A program made the translations under genes and the position numbers. The notes under the pieces are model-generated. The model ran no database searches. It was not told the origin of the DNA and saw only the letters and a list, made by a program, of their open reading frames with translations. DNA of 52,957 nucleotides from UBA11512 sp964623895 (GTDB lineage Bacteria > Bacillota > Clostridia > Oscillospirales > CAG-272). This document shows positions 18,406 through 26,488 of this stretch, piece by piece; position 1 is the stretch's first letter; every line of letters starts with the position of its first letter. The DNA lies in contig CAZUWA010000005.1 in assembly GCA_964623895.1 (NCBI GenBank), positions 1 to 52,957 on the forward strand, in the 5' to 3' direction.

Positions 18406-19287
18406 TTAGTCCTTCATACCGGAGGTAGACATCGTCTCGATAATGTTACTCTGCGTGACGACGAACACAGCGATCGGAACGATCATCATAACGACCGTCG
18501 AGGCTGCACCGGCGCCCGCACGGACGATACCGCCGGCAAGGATCTGACCGATTGCGTAGTTGAATGTTTTAAGGTCTTCACTGTAAATATAGATCGAAGA
18601 ACCGGAATTCCAAAGTCCTTGGAAGGAATATACGATCATTGTCAGCCATGCCGGTTTTACCATCGGCATCGCAATCGTTAAGAATGTTCGTAATTCACTT
18701 GCACCGTCCAGTCGTGCCGATTCTAGCACAGCATCGGAAACGGAGGACTCCATGAACTGTTTCATTAAGTAAAGTCCAAGAGTAGAACCCCAAGCAGGTA
18801 CGATAACCGCCCAAAGGGTATCCACAAAGTGGAGTTTTGACATAATAAAGAAGGAAGAAATCGCACCAACGGTGGAATTGAACATCAACGATTTCACGAT
18901 CAGTTCAAACATGATCTTTCTTCCCGGAAAGCGCATCTTCGCAAGAACATACGCCGCCATTGAAGAGAACACCAAGTTACCGAACGTTCCGCCCACCGAA
19001 ATGATGACCGTATTGAAAATGTATCTCGAGAAAGGAACCCAAGAGGTGTTCATCAGCCTAAACAGGTCAAAATAGTTGTCGAATGTCGGGTTTTCAGGCA
19101 AGAACTTCGGGGGGAATACCCAAAGTTCATCCAGCGGTTTCAAAGACTGCATAATAGCGTAAAACATCGGCAAAAACATAAATGCGCCAATCAGTATCAT
19201 GAAAACGGAGATGCCGAAGTCGCCACCTTTGGAACGGTTCAAGACAACACGATGGTTTCTGATTCTTAATTTATTCACTTTTGCCAT
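18406..19287 (-). CDS. Carbohydrate ABC transporter permease, MalG-type (first pair)
   Basis: A 293-residue CUT1-family permease of normal length with six predicted membrane helices. The EAA loop ESARLDGASELRTFLTIAMPM (about residues 202-222) is intact. Its start codon lies one base after the stop of the upstream MalF-type gene, so the two are translationally linked and should form a heterodimer. A shared ATPase must come from elsewhere in the genome. Confidence 0.95.
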   Translation of the reverse strand: MAKVNKLRIRNHRVVLNRSKGGDFGISVFMILIGAFMFLPMFYAIMQSLKPLDELWVFPPKFLPENPTFDNYFDLFRLMNTSWVPFSRYIFNTVIISVGGTFGNLVFSSMAAYVLAKMRFPGRKIMFELIVKSLMFNSTVGAISSFFIMSKLHFVDTLWAVIVPAWGSTLGLYLMKQFMESSVSDAVLESARLDGASELRTFLTIAMPMVKPAWLTMIVYSFQGLWNSGSSIYIYSEDLKTFNYAIGQILAGGIVRAGAGAASTVVMMIVPIAVFVVTQSNIIETMSTSGMKD

Positions 19288-19288
19288 C

Positions 19289-20266
19289 TTACTGCCCTAC
19301 CTTTGAAAGAAGTTTCTGTACCAACATGTTTGCGCCGATCATGATCGCAAACAAAATAGTCGCAATTGCCGAAGCATATCCAATCTCATAACGCTGTCCG
19401 CCGTAGTCATCCAAATGGTGCATGATGGTATGTGCCTTATAGTCAACGGAAGGGAATCCGCAGAGCGCAGTAACGATACTACCAAAACCGAACGAACCGG
19501 TAATTGCAAGAATCGCACCGAACATCAACTGGTGCTTCATGGACGGCAAAGTGACATACCAAAGTTCCTGCCAACGGTTCTTGATGCCGTCCACTGCACC
19601 CGCTTCGTAAAGCGAATGGTCAACGACCTGAAGACCTGCAATGAAAGAGAGGAACGCTGTACCGAGCGATGTCCAAAGGGCGACCACGATACAAAGAGGC
19701 ATGACGTAATCTGCGTTAGAGAACCACGCAATCGGCGAACTGATAATCCCAAGATCGATCAGCGTACCATTGACCCAACCGTAAGAGTCACTGGAAAACG
19801 CCACCTGCCAAATCATGTACACAGAACCCGAAATGGAGGGTGCATAGAAGATCAAAGTGACCAGTGCGCGGACTTTTGGGGGAAGTTCGTTAATGAACCA
19901 TGCAGTCACAAAGGACAGTAAGTAGGATACAGGTCCTGTGATGGCTGCGAAAATAAGCGTATTTTGGCAAGCGATAATAAAGATATCGTCGTCAAGAAAC
20001 AATCTGGTGTAGTTATCCATGCCCAAAAAGATCGGCCAGTTGAGCATGTCAAACTGAGTAAAGCTGAGACAGAAGGACAGCAACACCGGTACAACGGTGA
20101 AACATAGGAAGATGATATAGAACGGCGCAATCATAATGTACGCGATGTAGTTGTTCTTCATTTCCTTAAGAGTCCACTGCAGCTTTGACATATCCTTCCG
20201 AGATACGGCTTTTTTCTTTGCAGGTTTTGCCGTTTCCGGAGTCTTTACTGCGGTATTATCTGACAT
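19289..20266 (-). CDS. Sugar ABC transporter permease, MalF-type (first pair)
   Basis: A 325-residue CUT1-family permease. A basic, Pro/Lys-rich cytosolic N-terminus of about 35 residues precedes six membrane helices. The EAA loop EAGAVDGIKNRWQELWYVTLP (about residues 219-239) is intact. It follows the solute-binding protein gene directly, with the usual SBP-MalF-MalG order, so this pair is the more likely partner of that binding protein. Confidence 0.95.
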   Translation of the reverse strand: MSDNTAVKTPETAKPAKKKAVSRKDMSKLQWTLKEMKNNYIAYIMIAPFYIIFLCFTVVPVLLSFCLSFTQFDMLNWPIFLGMDNYTRLFLDDDIFIIACQNTLIFAAITGPVSYLLSFVTAWFINELPPKVRALVTLIFYAPSISGSVYMIWQVAFSSDSYGWVNGTLIDLGIISSPIAWFSNADYVMPLCIVVALWTSLGTAFLSFIAGLQVVDHSLYEAGAVDGIKNRWQELWYVTLPSMKHQLMFGAILAITGSFGFGSIVTALCGFPSVDYKAHTIMHHLDDYGGQRYEIGYASAIATILFAIMIGANMLVQKLLSKVGQ

Positions 20267-20353
20267 ATTTCCACTCCTTAATACAGTTTAAATTAAACGG
20301 GTATCCCTACCTCGCTTTTTCGGAGATACACTCCGAAAAAGCGAAAGATAGTA

Positions 20354-23300
20354 TTATTTTGCACCGGAATTGGAATAAGAAACTTCCTTATAAGCAAGAC
20401 CGAATTCCTGACGTTTTCTGGTCAATTCCGCATTAATGGTCACCACATATTCCTGAATGGAACTAACGGGATCGGCATTGTTATTATAAACATCCAAGAA
20501 TGCAAAGTTGACGTAACGCGAAATAATGTAGGAACCGGGATATTCGGGAACACCAACCAAATTGTCAAACTGAGAAACCAAATTGTCTCTCTCGGAAGAT
20601 GTCCAAGGAAGTTCAAAAAGCGCCTTTTTATTGGCGGTCGGATGCTTCGACTCGGTACCCATTACCGCGGTAACTTCACTTGCATAGTTGGACTGTGCAG
20701 AAGCGCTTGTGAACCATGACATAAATTTCCAAGAATCCCATGTCATATCGCGGTCTTTTGCGCCCTTCAGCATGATCAGACCAGTCGTACCGGACGTGGA
20801 GTCATTATTGATATTACCGGTTGTTTCGTCAACGCTACCGGGCAGAGGAATAAACTCCCACAAGCCCTTGATTTCAGTGGCGAAGAGTGCAAGTTGTGTG
20901 TAGGAGGTATAAGAAACGATACCCATCGGAATTTCACCGGTACGGAAACGGTTGGAGAAATCCGCAGCGATCGGGAACTTATATACCTGGAAGAAATTAC
21001 ACATCGTTTCAAATGCATCGATGGAAAGGTTTTCGTCAAACGAAATGGTCTGTCCGCCGTTGCTGTAAAGGTCTCCGCCCATCTGATAGAGGAACATTTG
21101 GAAACCGGCAAGAGAGGTCGGCATTGAAACTTCCATGTTGTTGGCTTGGAGCACACCGATGATCTCATACAGATCGTCCCATGTCTTAGGCGGTTCAATG
21201 CCCAGTTCATTAAAGATATCCGCACGATAGAACATCATGTTGAAGGTCTGTTCCTGCGGCAGGCTCCACAAAGAGAACTTCTCATAGTACTCGACTTTTT
21301 CTCTTGTGTATTCGCCCTGTTCTGAAGCATCCAGTTTCTTGTACTCCTTTTCGGAAATATAGAATCTGTATCTGGTACTGCCATTCTCGGCTTTGAACTC
21401 GGTATAGTTCTTCTTTTCGTATTTATCCAATTGATCATATTCTTCAAGCGAAATACTAGAAGAATACTTAACATCATACGGCGTATATCTTGCTTGAAGG
21501 TCTGCATCAAGACTGTCATACTTGCTTGCGTCAATGACCTCATGCAAAGTGATCGGAACAATTGCAGAAGCAGAGAACCATGCATTTTCCGCAACGTTAT
21601 CATCCTCTTCTTCACCGCGGAAAGCTGCAATGACATTAGAGAAACCGGTGATATACTGTGCATCATACTGCGGATCGTATTCATATCCGTTTTCCGCGCA
21701 ATATTCTTCCGTACCCATATCGGTCACCTCCACCAACGCGGAACGGATCGCCCAGTTAATGAGATCCGCAGAGCCGTGTCCCATTGAAACATCCGGCCCA
21801 ACCCCCGCCAAAACGGAAGGCAAGAGTGAACCGCCCGCAACCAGTTTCAAGTTGACCGCAACACCGGTATTCTTGGTAAAGTCATTGTTGATCATGGTAC
21901 GGATAATGTTCGCTTGGTCACGACCTGTAGTGGTCCATACAATAATCGACTTGGTGTCATCCGTTTTTTCGGTTAGCCCCAGTGTATCATAGTTAGTTGT
22001 AAAGGATGCAAAGAACATCTTTACTTCAAAAACAATTGTCTGCCAAAAGGTTGCGTTTGCCTTAGGAAGTTTTGTCGACTGCTTATCCTCTTTGGAATTA
22101 CCTGCACAAATCATCAGGTAGTCCAGTTCGAGAGGAGATTCCTGTGCATCGGAAACCCATGTACCAAGTGTACCGAGGTTAGACTTTAAGTTATCAAGGT
22201 TGCCTGCGATCTCGCTTTCATCACCGCCCATTCTTTCGAGCAACTGCGCAACCTTACGAAGCGTCGCAATGTGCGATCCCGTTGCACCGGTCATGTTTTC
22301 AATCTCGTCTGCAATCGCATAAAGTTCTTTTGCTTCTCTGGAAAGCGTCAGCACAGCATCCGGAATTCTTCTGTAGAATCCGTAGTCGCGATCTGCGTCG
22401 GGCGTAGAGCCGGCAAGCATCAGGAATTTGATGTACGCACCATTGATATTCTCCATCGAAGCAGAGACACGGCGAATGATATCAGCCATATCGCCAAGGT
22501 TTGCTTCCATCTCGATGTAGTTCGTTCCTTTTTCAAGATAGATAGAGAATTCAGTATCGCCGTTGGTGAGATAGGAGCTTTGCCATTCATCCGAATAGTT
22601 GAACTTCAATCTGTACGCCTCGGCAAACGGCACGGAAGCCTGCGACTGACTCGCCAATTGCACACGCAGGGTTCTTGAAACGAAAGAACCTTCAATGGTG
22701 TTTTGGCTGAAGCGTGTCGCAATCTTGTAAAAGCCCGATTCGGGAACGGTGATCTCATATCTGACCCACTGCCCTATTGCACTCCATTTCTTCTGGTCGC
22801 CGGAACCCGCACCGCCGAGAGTATTCAAATATTGAACGGAAGGGTGCTGCGGAGAAGTGACGGAAGACGTCCGGTCATTGGTCGGATAAATAGTTGCATC
22901 GGAAGTTGCGCTTGGATATTCCGCTTCCAACTTGATGTATTTCAGTGTAGTCGATGCTTTATCCTTGATATAGGAACTGGGCACTCTATCGCTATACTTG
23001 TCAGCAGCACTCTGAAGATTTGCCAAGATCTTGTCATTATGTTCCTTGGCCGCATCAGCGATCTGATCCTCCGTCACATCGACGGCACCCGCAGAGATGT
23101 ACTGATTGATATACTCTTCATAGGTTGGAAGAGTTTCTGCAGGCACAAGATTGATCTCGGAAATGATCACAGATTCTCTCTGTGCGTACAACTGCAGTGT
23201 GTGCTCCCCTTCAGTAAAATAGAATTCCAAAGGTTCGACATACGAACCGGTAGAATCCTGAACGGAAATGGTTCTCCAACAAGGAACCAGTTCTGTATCC

Positions 23301-24274
23301 GGGCGGATCTCATTGCCGTTGATATCGGGCATGAAGCATCCTTCACCCATTATATCGTAAACTTTGTTTCCGTTTTCATCAGTAACGTAGTTCCGATAGG
23401 TTTTGGTCATGGTGACATATGTTGCTTCGTAATACGGGATCTCTCCGTCAATATAAATGGAGCGCTCGATAGAAGTCTTCTTGCTACCCTCTTCATTGAT
23501 CGAATAATAACGGATCTGCAGAGTATAATAGCCCGCTTGCCCCTGAGGAATGGTCACCTTCCAACCTGCCGCGTCGTGATCGGGCAGGTAGATACCATCC
23601 TTAGAGTTGGTCAACTCATCCTTATATTCGTCGGGAAGCGTTCCGTCGTAAACCTCAATATATTTTCTGGTGAAGTTTTTGAGGTATGTGTTGATATTAT
23701 TGAGAAGTGCCAAATCTTTTTCCTGCTCCTCAGTGAGAGTCGCGGAATATTTTTCATCATCATACTCATGGAAAACATCCGGATTCTGCAGATAGTGCGC
23801 ATATTCGGTGTAATCCCCATAGATCTTGTTGCTGATCGTATCAGCACTCATATTCGGAGAGGAGAGGCTGAAGCTGGAAACAGATGGGTTGTTCTTGATG
23901 AAATCATCAATGTTCTGAAGTGTTTCAATCAAGTTGGCGGAGGTAGAATTAACCTTCGCATCCTCATTGATGAACTTTTTCAGAACATCAGGACTGCACA
24001 AGACATTCTTAACATAGTTCGGATCATTCAACGATGAAGAAACATCAAAGGAGAAATCGTCAATGACATCGATCTTAATAGTAGATGATGCATTGTTGGG
24101 ATCGGAAGAATGACGAGACAGATATTCCTCATAACGAATTGCTGTCAAGATATCCTTCAACTCACCCACGTTTTGGATATCATCCGCACCGAACGAGACA
24201 ACACTAAAGCCGCCGAAAAGCATGAGCGTCGCCAAAAGCGCAGACAAAATTCTGAGTACTGTGGTTTTGCGCAT
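20354..24274 (-). CDS. Giant extracellular solute-binding protein with appended binding modules
   Basis: A 1306-residue secreted protein, about three times the usual CUT1 binding-protein length. The signal peptide (residues 1-30) ends in SFGADD without a lipobox Cys. Residues about 200-390 and 440-600 look like beta-sandwich carbohydrate-binding modules (GYYTLQIRYYS and GFYKIATRFS elements, the second CBM6-like). The solute-binding fold starts near residue 770 (IIVWTTTGRDQAN), with family features such as GVGPDVSMGH and FPIAADFSNRFRTGEIPMGI. Residues about 920-1000 hold three degenerate Tyr/Leu-Asp repeats inside this fold. It is the first gene of the operon and probably captures a complex glycan. 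Confidence 0.88.
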   Translation of the reverse strand: MRKTTVLRILSALLATLMLFGGFSVVSFGADDIQNVGELKDILTAIRYEEYLSRHSSDPNNASSTIKIDVIDDFSFDVSSSLNDPNYVKNVLCSPDVLKKFINEDAKVNSTSANLIETLQNIDDFIKNNPSVSSFSLSSPNMSADTISNKIYGDYTEYAHYLQNPDVFHEYDDEKYSATLTEEQEKDLALLNNINTYLKNFTRKYIEVYDGTLPDEYKDELTNSKDGIYLPDHDAAGWKVTIPQGQAGYYTLQIRYYSINEEGSKKTSIERSIYIDGEIPYYEATYVTMTKTYRNYVTDENGNKVYDIMGEGCFMPDINGNEIRPDTELVPCWRTISVQDSTGSYVEPLEFYFTEGEHTLQLYAQRESVIISEINLVPAETLPTYEEYINQYISAGAVDVTEDQIADAAKEHNDKILANLQSAADKYSDRVPSSYIKDKASTTLKYIKLEAEYPSATSDATIYPTNDRTSSVTSPQHPSVQYLNTLGGAGSGDQKKWSAIGQWVRYEITVPESGFYKIATRFSQNTIEGSFVSRTLRVQLASQSQASVPFAEAYRLKFNYSDEWQSSYLTNGDTEFSIYLEKGTNYIEMEANLGDMADIIRRVSASMENINGAYIKFLMLAGSTPDADRDYGFYRRIPDAVLTLSREAKELYAIADEIENMTGATGSHIATLRKVAQLLERMGGDESEIAGNLDNLKSNLGTLGTWVSDAQESPLELDYLMICAGNSKEDKQSTKLPKANATFWQTIVFEVKMFFASFTTNYDTLGLTEKTDDTKSIIVWTTTGRDQANIIRTMINNDFTKNTGVAVNLKLVAGGSLLPSVLAGVGPDVSMGHGSADLINWAIRSALVEVTDMGTEEYCAENGYEYDPQYDAQYITGFSNVIAAFRGEEEDDNVAENAWFSASAIVPITLHEVIDASKYDSLDADLQARYTPYDVKYSSSISLEEYDQLDKYEKKNYTEFKAENGSTRYRFYISEKEYKKLDASEQGEYTREKVEYYEKFSLWSLPQEQTFNMMFYRADIFNELGIEPPKTWDDLYEIIGVLQANNMEVSMPTSLAGFQMFLYQMGGDLYSNGGQTISFDENLSIDAFETMCNFFQVYKFPIAADFSNRFRTGEIPMGIVSYTSYTQLALFATEIKGLWEFIPLPGSVDETTGNINNDSTSGTTGLIMLKGAKDRDMTWDSWKFMSWFTSASAQSNYASEVTAVMGTESKHPTANKKALFELPWTSSERDNLVSQFDNLVGVPEYPGSYIISRYVNFAFLDVYNNNADPVSSIQEYVVTINAELTRKRQEFGLAYKEVSYSNSGAK

Positions 24275-24301
24275 GGTAAAAAACCATTCCTTTCTTGAGA
24301 T

Positions 24302-24334
24302 AAAAAACGCCCGCGATCTTCTAATAAGGTCGGG
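24302..24334 (-). terminator. Leader terminator ahead of the binding-protein gene
   Basis: On the minus strand CCCG/CGGG arms with an inner ACCTT/AAGAT stem are followed by CG and six T residues. The stop signal lies between the promoter and the start codon, so it either ends a small RNA or attenuates the operon. Confidence 0.7.
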
Positions 24335-24491
24335 TCCTCCGAAAAAAGCCGTTATCGATTACAGATCGGTGAAATGGTTCCGCCGTACAGCGGCTTCTTT
24401 CAGGCGTTCGGTCACCCAACGGGACTTTTGAAAATCTGTGAGCATTTAAGCGAATCCACACCTCGCGCAAGGCAGTGCATCCGCTTGTTCG
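24302..24491 (-). ncRNA. Candidate structured leader RNA of the ABC operon
   Basis: About 190 bases lie between a consensus promoter and a terminator. Visible helices: a 5' hairpin at 24448-24486 (AAGCG/CGCTT with inner CAC/GTG and CCT/AGG); ACAGAT/ATCTGT (24434-24439 with 24361-24366); GGTGA/TCACC (24412-24416 with 24368-24372); and GCCG/CGGC (24382-24394). Two pairs of helices exclude each other: GTC-CCC/GGG-GAC competes with GGTGA, and CGAT/ATCG competes with the 3' side of ACAGAT. A second T-run follows ACGGC at 24342-24347. This fits a riboswitch or small RNA, but it matches no class I know. Confidence 0.5.
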
Positions 24492-24497
24492 AAAGAT

Positions 24498-24526
24498 ATA
24501 ATATCACAGAGAAGCAAAATTGTCAA
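24498..24526 (-). promoter_or_regulatory. Promoter of the seven-gene ABC operon
   Basis: On the minus strand TTGACA (24521-24526) and TATTAT (24498-24503) are 17 bp apart. The predicted start of transcription, near 24491, gives a leader of about 217 bases. Confidence 0.85.
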
Positions 24527-24540
24527 GAACGTAAATTTTC

Positions 24541-24990
24541 CTGTTTTCTCGGCACTCGTCGAAAAATTTGAATGTTTTTTTGTCTAAAGTCGTTCGTTTT
24601 TCAACCCCTCCGTGTGTTTCTTGGTTTTGACAAAAAAATAAATTTTGTGGTGTAATTTTAATTTACTTATTTTTTATAAAAATGCATCAAATTTATTTGC
24701 TTTTGTTGCAATTATGAACAACGCCTTTTTTGTGTAAGCGCCAATTGCTTTTCATGGAGATTAAACCAAATAATGTTTCATTTTTCGAATCATTTTATTC
24801 ACAAATCGTTTTGTGTATTTTCAACAAAAATCAACATGAAATTTCTACACTTGCAACATCCGTAGTTTTTTTGTTCACGCCTCTCACTTTCAGGATACTT
24901 TGAGCCTTTTGGACAAAAGAGCAGCCATTCTTTTGTGCATTTCGACACATTTATCTTTTTCTGCCCATCTTCCATGCGATCTTTTTAAAT
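24541..24990. other. AT-rich intergenic region without a visible gene
   Basis: About 450 bases of very AT-rich sequence lie between two divergent promoters. I see no convincing reading frame, tRNA or strong hairpin. A TTGACA/TGTAAT pair on the plus strand (24627-24656, 18-bp spacer) has no gene behind it. The length and base composition would suit binding sites for a regulator of the ABC operon, but none can be named. Confidence 0.5.
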
Positions 24991-24997
24991 CTTCCAC

Positions 24998-25026
24998 TTG
25001 ATTTTCTATTTGATGTATGATATACT
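24998..25026 (+). promoter_or_regulatory. Promoter of the HTH protein gene
   Basis: TTGATT (24998-25003), 17 bp, then TATACT (25021-25026). A palindromic operator follows five bases later. Confidence 0.75.
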
Positions 25027-25030
25027 ACAA

Positions 25031-25048
25031 AAAGAACATTTGTTCTTT
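25031..25048 (+). promoter_or_regulatory. LexA-type SOS box
   Basis: An 18-base inverted repeat, AAAGAACA-TT-TGTTCTTT, whose core GAACATTTGTTC fits the Gram-positive LexA consensus GAAC-N4-GTTC. It lies just after the -10 box and before the ribosome-binding site, where repressor binding would block transcription. LexA control is inferred from this match. Confidence 0.65.
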
Positions 25049-25066
25049 CGAAAGGAGGCAAGTTTG

Positions 25067-25426
25067 ATGAATACACTCAAATACTATGAAAACTATCGAA
25101 TCATTTTCAAGAGACACGCCCATCTTGAAGGAAGACTGCGTTTTATGGAAGAAAACACCGAGCAATTGCTTTTGGAACTGAACACTTGCCGCTGTGAAAT
25201 GGACGCCATTGAAAACAGTCTACGCAATTACATTCCTTGCACACTGCCCTATCGGAATTATGTCATGGCCCTCGAAGAACGTGAATTTCTTTTCTATCGT
25301 TGTATCAAGCGGATGACAATGTCTGAGACCGCCGAAATGATGGCAGTCAGCCGCGACACCGTCTATCGCATCCGTCGCCGCATTGCCCAACGAAATGGCA
25401 CCGGTTATGACTTTGATGATACGTAA
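25067..25426 (+). CDS. HTH DNA-binding protein (sigma-70 region 4-like)
   Basis: A 119-residue protein. The N-terminal half is a predicted coiled coil (HLEGRLRFMEENTEQLLLELN). The C-terminal half has a sigma-70 region 4-like helix-turn-helix (LEEREFLFYRCIKRMTMSETAEMMAVSRDTVYRIRRRI, given here as residues about 69-106). The layout resembles phage late-gene regulators of the ArpU/RinA kind and small orphan sigma-like regulators. The start is set by AAAGGAGG at 25051-25058. It is monocistronic, with a strong terminator behind it. The LexA-type box suggests induction by DNA damage. Confidence 0.78.
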   Translation: MNTLKYYENYRIIFKRHAHLEGRLRFMEENTEQLLLELNTCRCEMDAIENSLRNYIPCTLPYRNYVMALEEREFLFYRCIKRMTMSETAEMMAVSRDTVYRIRRRIAQRNGTGYDFDDT

Positions 25427-25451
25427 TATAGCGTAGTAGCAGTTGTCGCAC

Positions 25452-25496
25452 ATATAAAGAACGGCTTCAGAACCCTTCTGAAACCGTTCTTTATAT
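25452..25496. terminator. Bidirectional terminator
   Basis: Arms ATATAAAGAACGG and CCGTTCTTTATAT enclose an inner TTCAGAA/TTCTGAA stem with a CCC loop. It lies between the convergent HTH and hydrolase genes. Confidence 0.88.
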
Positions 25497-25512
25497 GGGA
25501 AACACCTCTTTA

Positions 25513-26343
25513 TTAAAACTTCTCAACGCAAAAACTTCTAAAGAATGCTCCACACTTGCCAATCCATTCTCTGTTGCCGTCCACCTTCGGATTGCCCACA
25601 CAAACCTCATTGTCGCAAGTAGAAAGACCGTGCCCGCCATTTTGATAGATGTGCAATTCAAACGGAATCTTTTCTTTCGCAAGAGCGTGCGCAAACACAA
25701 TAGAATTGGAGCACGGCACCAAACCATCCTCTGCGGTATGCCAAATAAACGCCGGCGGTGTCCGGTCGCTCACCCCTTCTTGAAGATGCAAGACTGTCGG
25801 GATCTTTTCAAGTTCTTCCGCCGTATAACCTTCAAGGAGCATCTCATGGCTTGATGCGTGTCCGAGATCCTTGTCGATCACCGGATAGCAAAGTCCCACC
25901 GCCTTTGGTGCGCAGTCCAGTAATTTCCCGGCAATTTTCCAAATATCCCGGTATTGTACTGCCAAATTGCCCACCAAATGTCCACCCGCAGAAAAGCCGA
26001 TCGCGAAAACCTCTTCGGAATTGACGCGCCACTCCTCAGCATGCGCCTTGATATAATCTATCGCAGTTGCAAGTTCGATCAACTGATCAGGATATCTTCC
26101 ACCTTCATCGTGTACAGTGTAAGTCAGTACGAATGCGTGATAGCCCATCGACAAAAAGCGATACGCAATCGGTTCTCCTTCTCTTTTGCTGACCATTTCA
26201 TAGCCTCCGCCCGGCACAACGACCACTGCCGGACGTCTCCATTCAAGGCATTGACCGTCAAGAGGTTGATCGGCGATCATACACGAGAGTGTCGCTTTTT
26301 TGGTTCCGCATACTACAGCAAGATCAATATCAAATGCTTTCAT
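25513..26343 (-). CDS. Alpha/beta hydrolase (acetyl esterase/lipase-like)
   Basis: A 276-residue cytosolic hydrolase of the BD-FAE/esterase type. The oxyanion segment VPGGGYEMVSKRE is near residue 46. The nucleophile elbow GFSAGGHLVG places Ser near residue 118. The acid lies in the HTAEDGLVP segment (about 213), and the catalytic His is in NGGHGLS (about 240). No signal peptide is present. Such enzymes often remove acetyl or feruloyl groups from imported sugars, so a link with the glycan locus is possible but not shown. It has its own promoter. Confidence 0.9.
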   Translation of the reverse strand: MKAFDIDLAVVCGTKKATLSCMIADQPLDGQCLEWRRPAVVVVPGGGYEMVSKREGEPIAYRFLSMGYHAFVLTYTVHDEGGRYPDQLIELATAIDYIKAHAEEWRVNSEEVFAIGFSAGGHLVGNLAVQYRDIWKIAGKLLDCAPKAVGLCYPVIDKDLGHASSHEMLLEGYTAEELEKIPTVLHLQEGVSDRTPPAFIWHTAEDGLVPCSNSIVFAHALAKEKIPFELHIYQNGGHGLSTCDNEVCVGNPKVDGNREWIGKCGAFFRSFCVEKF

Positions 26344-26384
26344 GATATATATCCTTTCATATTCTTTGTCTGTGTTCTTTATTT

Positions 26385-26413
26385 ATCTTACCATTGGTCG
26401 CAAAATTTGTCAA
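26385..26413 (-). promoter_or_regulatory. Promoter of the hydrolase gene
   Basis: On the minus strand TTGACA (26408-26413), 17 bp, TAAGAT (26385-26390), about 41 bases ahead of the start codon. Confidence 0.7.
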
Positions 26414-26488
26414 GACTCATATATACCGCCAAAGGGAGAAAAATGCATACATCTTTTTTCAAAGGAATCGCCGCTCCGCGCCGTCGTT

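Noticed and set aside
24302..24491. Leader RNA as a T-box or 6S RNA
   Set aside because: The GGGTGACCGAACG and GGCGGAACC segments only vaguely recall the T-box core, and the ends do not pair to form the long closing stem of 6S RNA.
24627..24656. Plus-strand TTGACA/TGTAAT promoter-like pair
   Set aside because: The spacer is 18 bp and no gene or stable RNA follows for over 300 bases; chance is likely in such AT-rich DNA.
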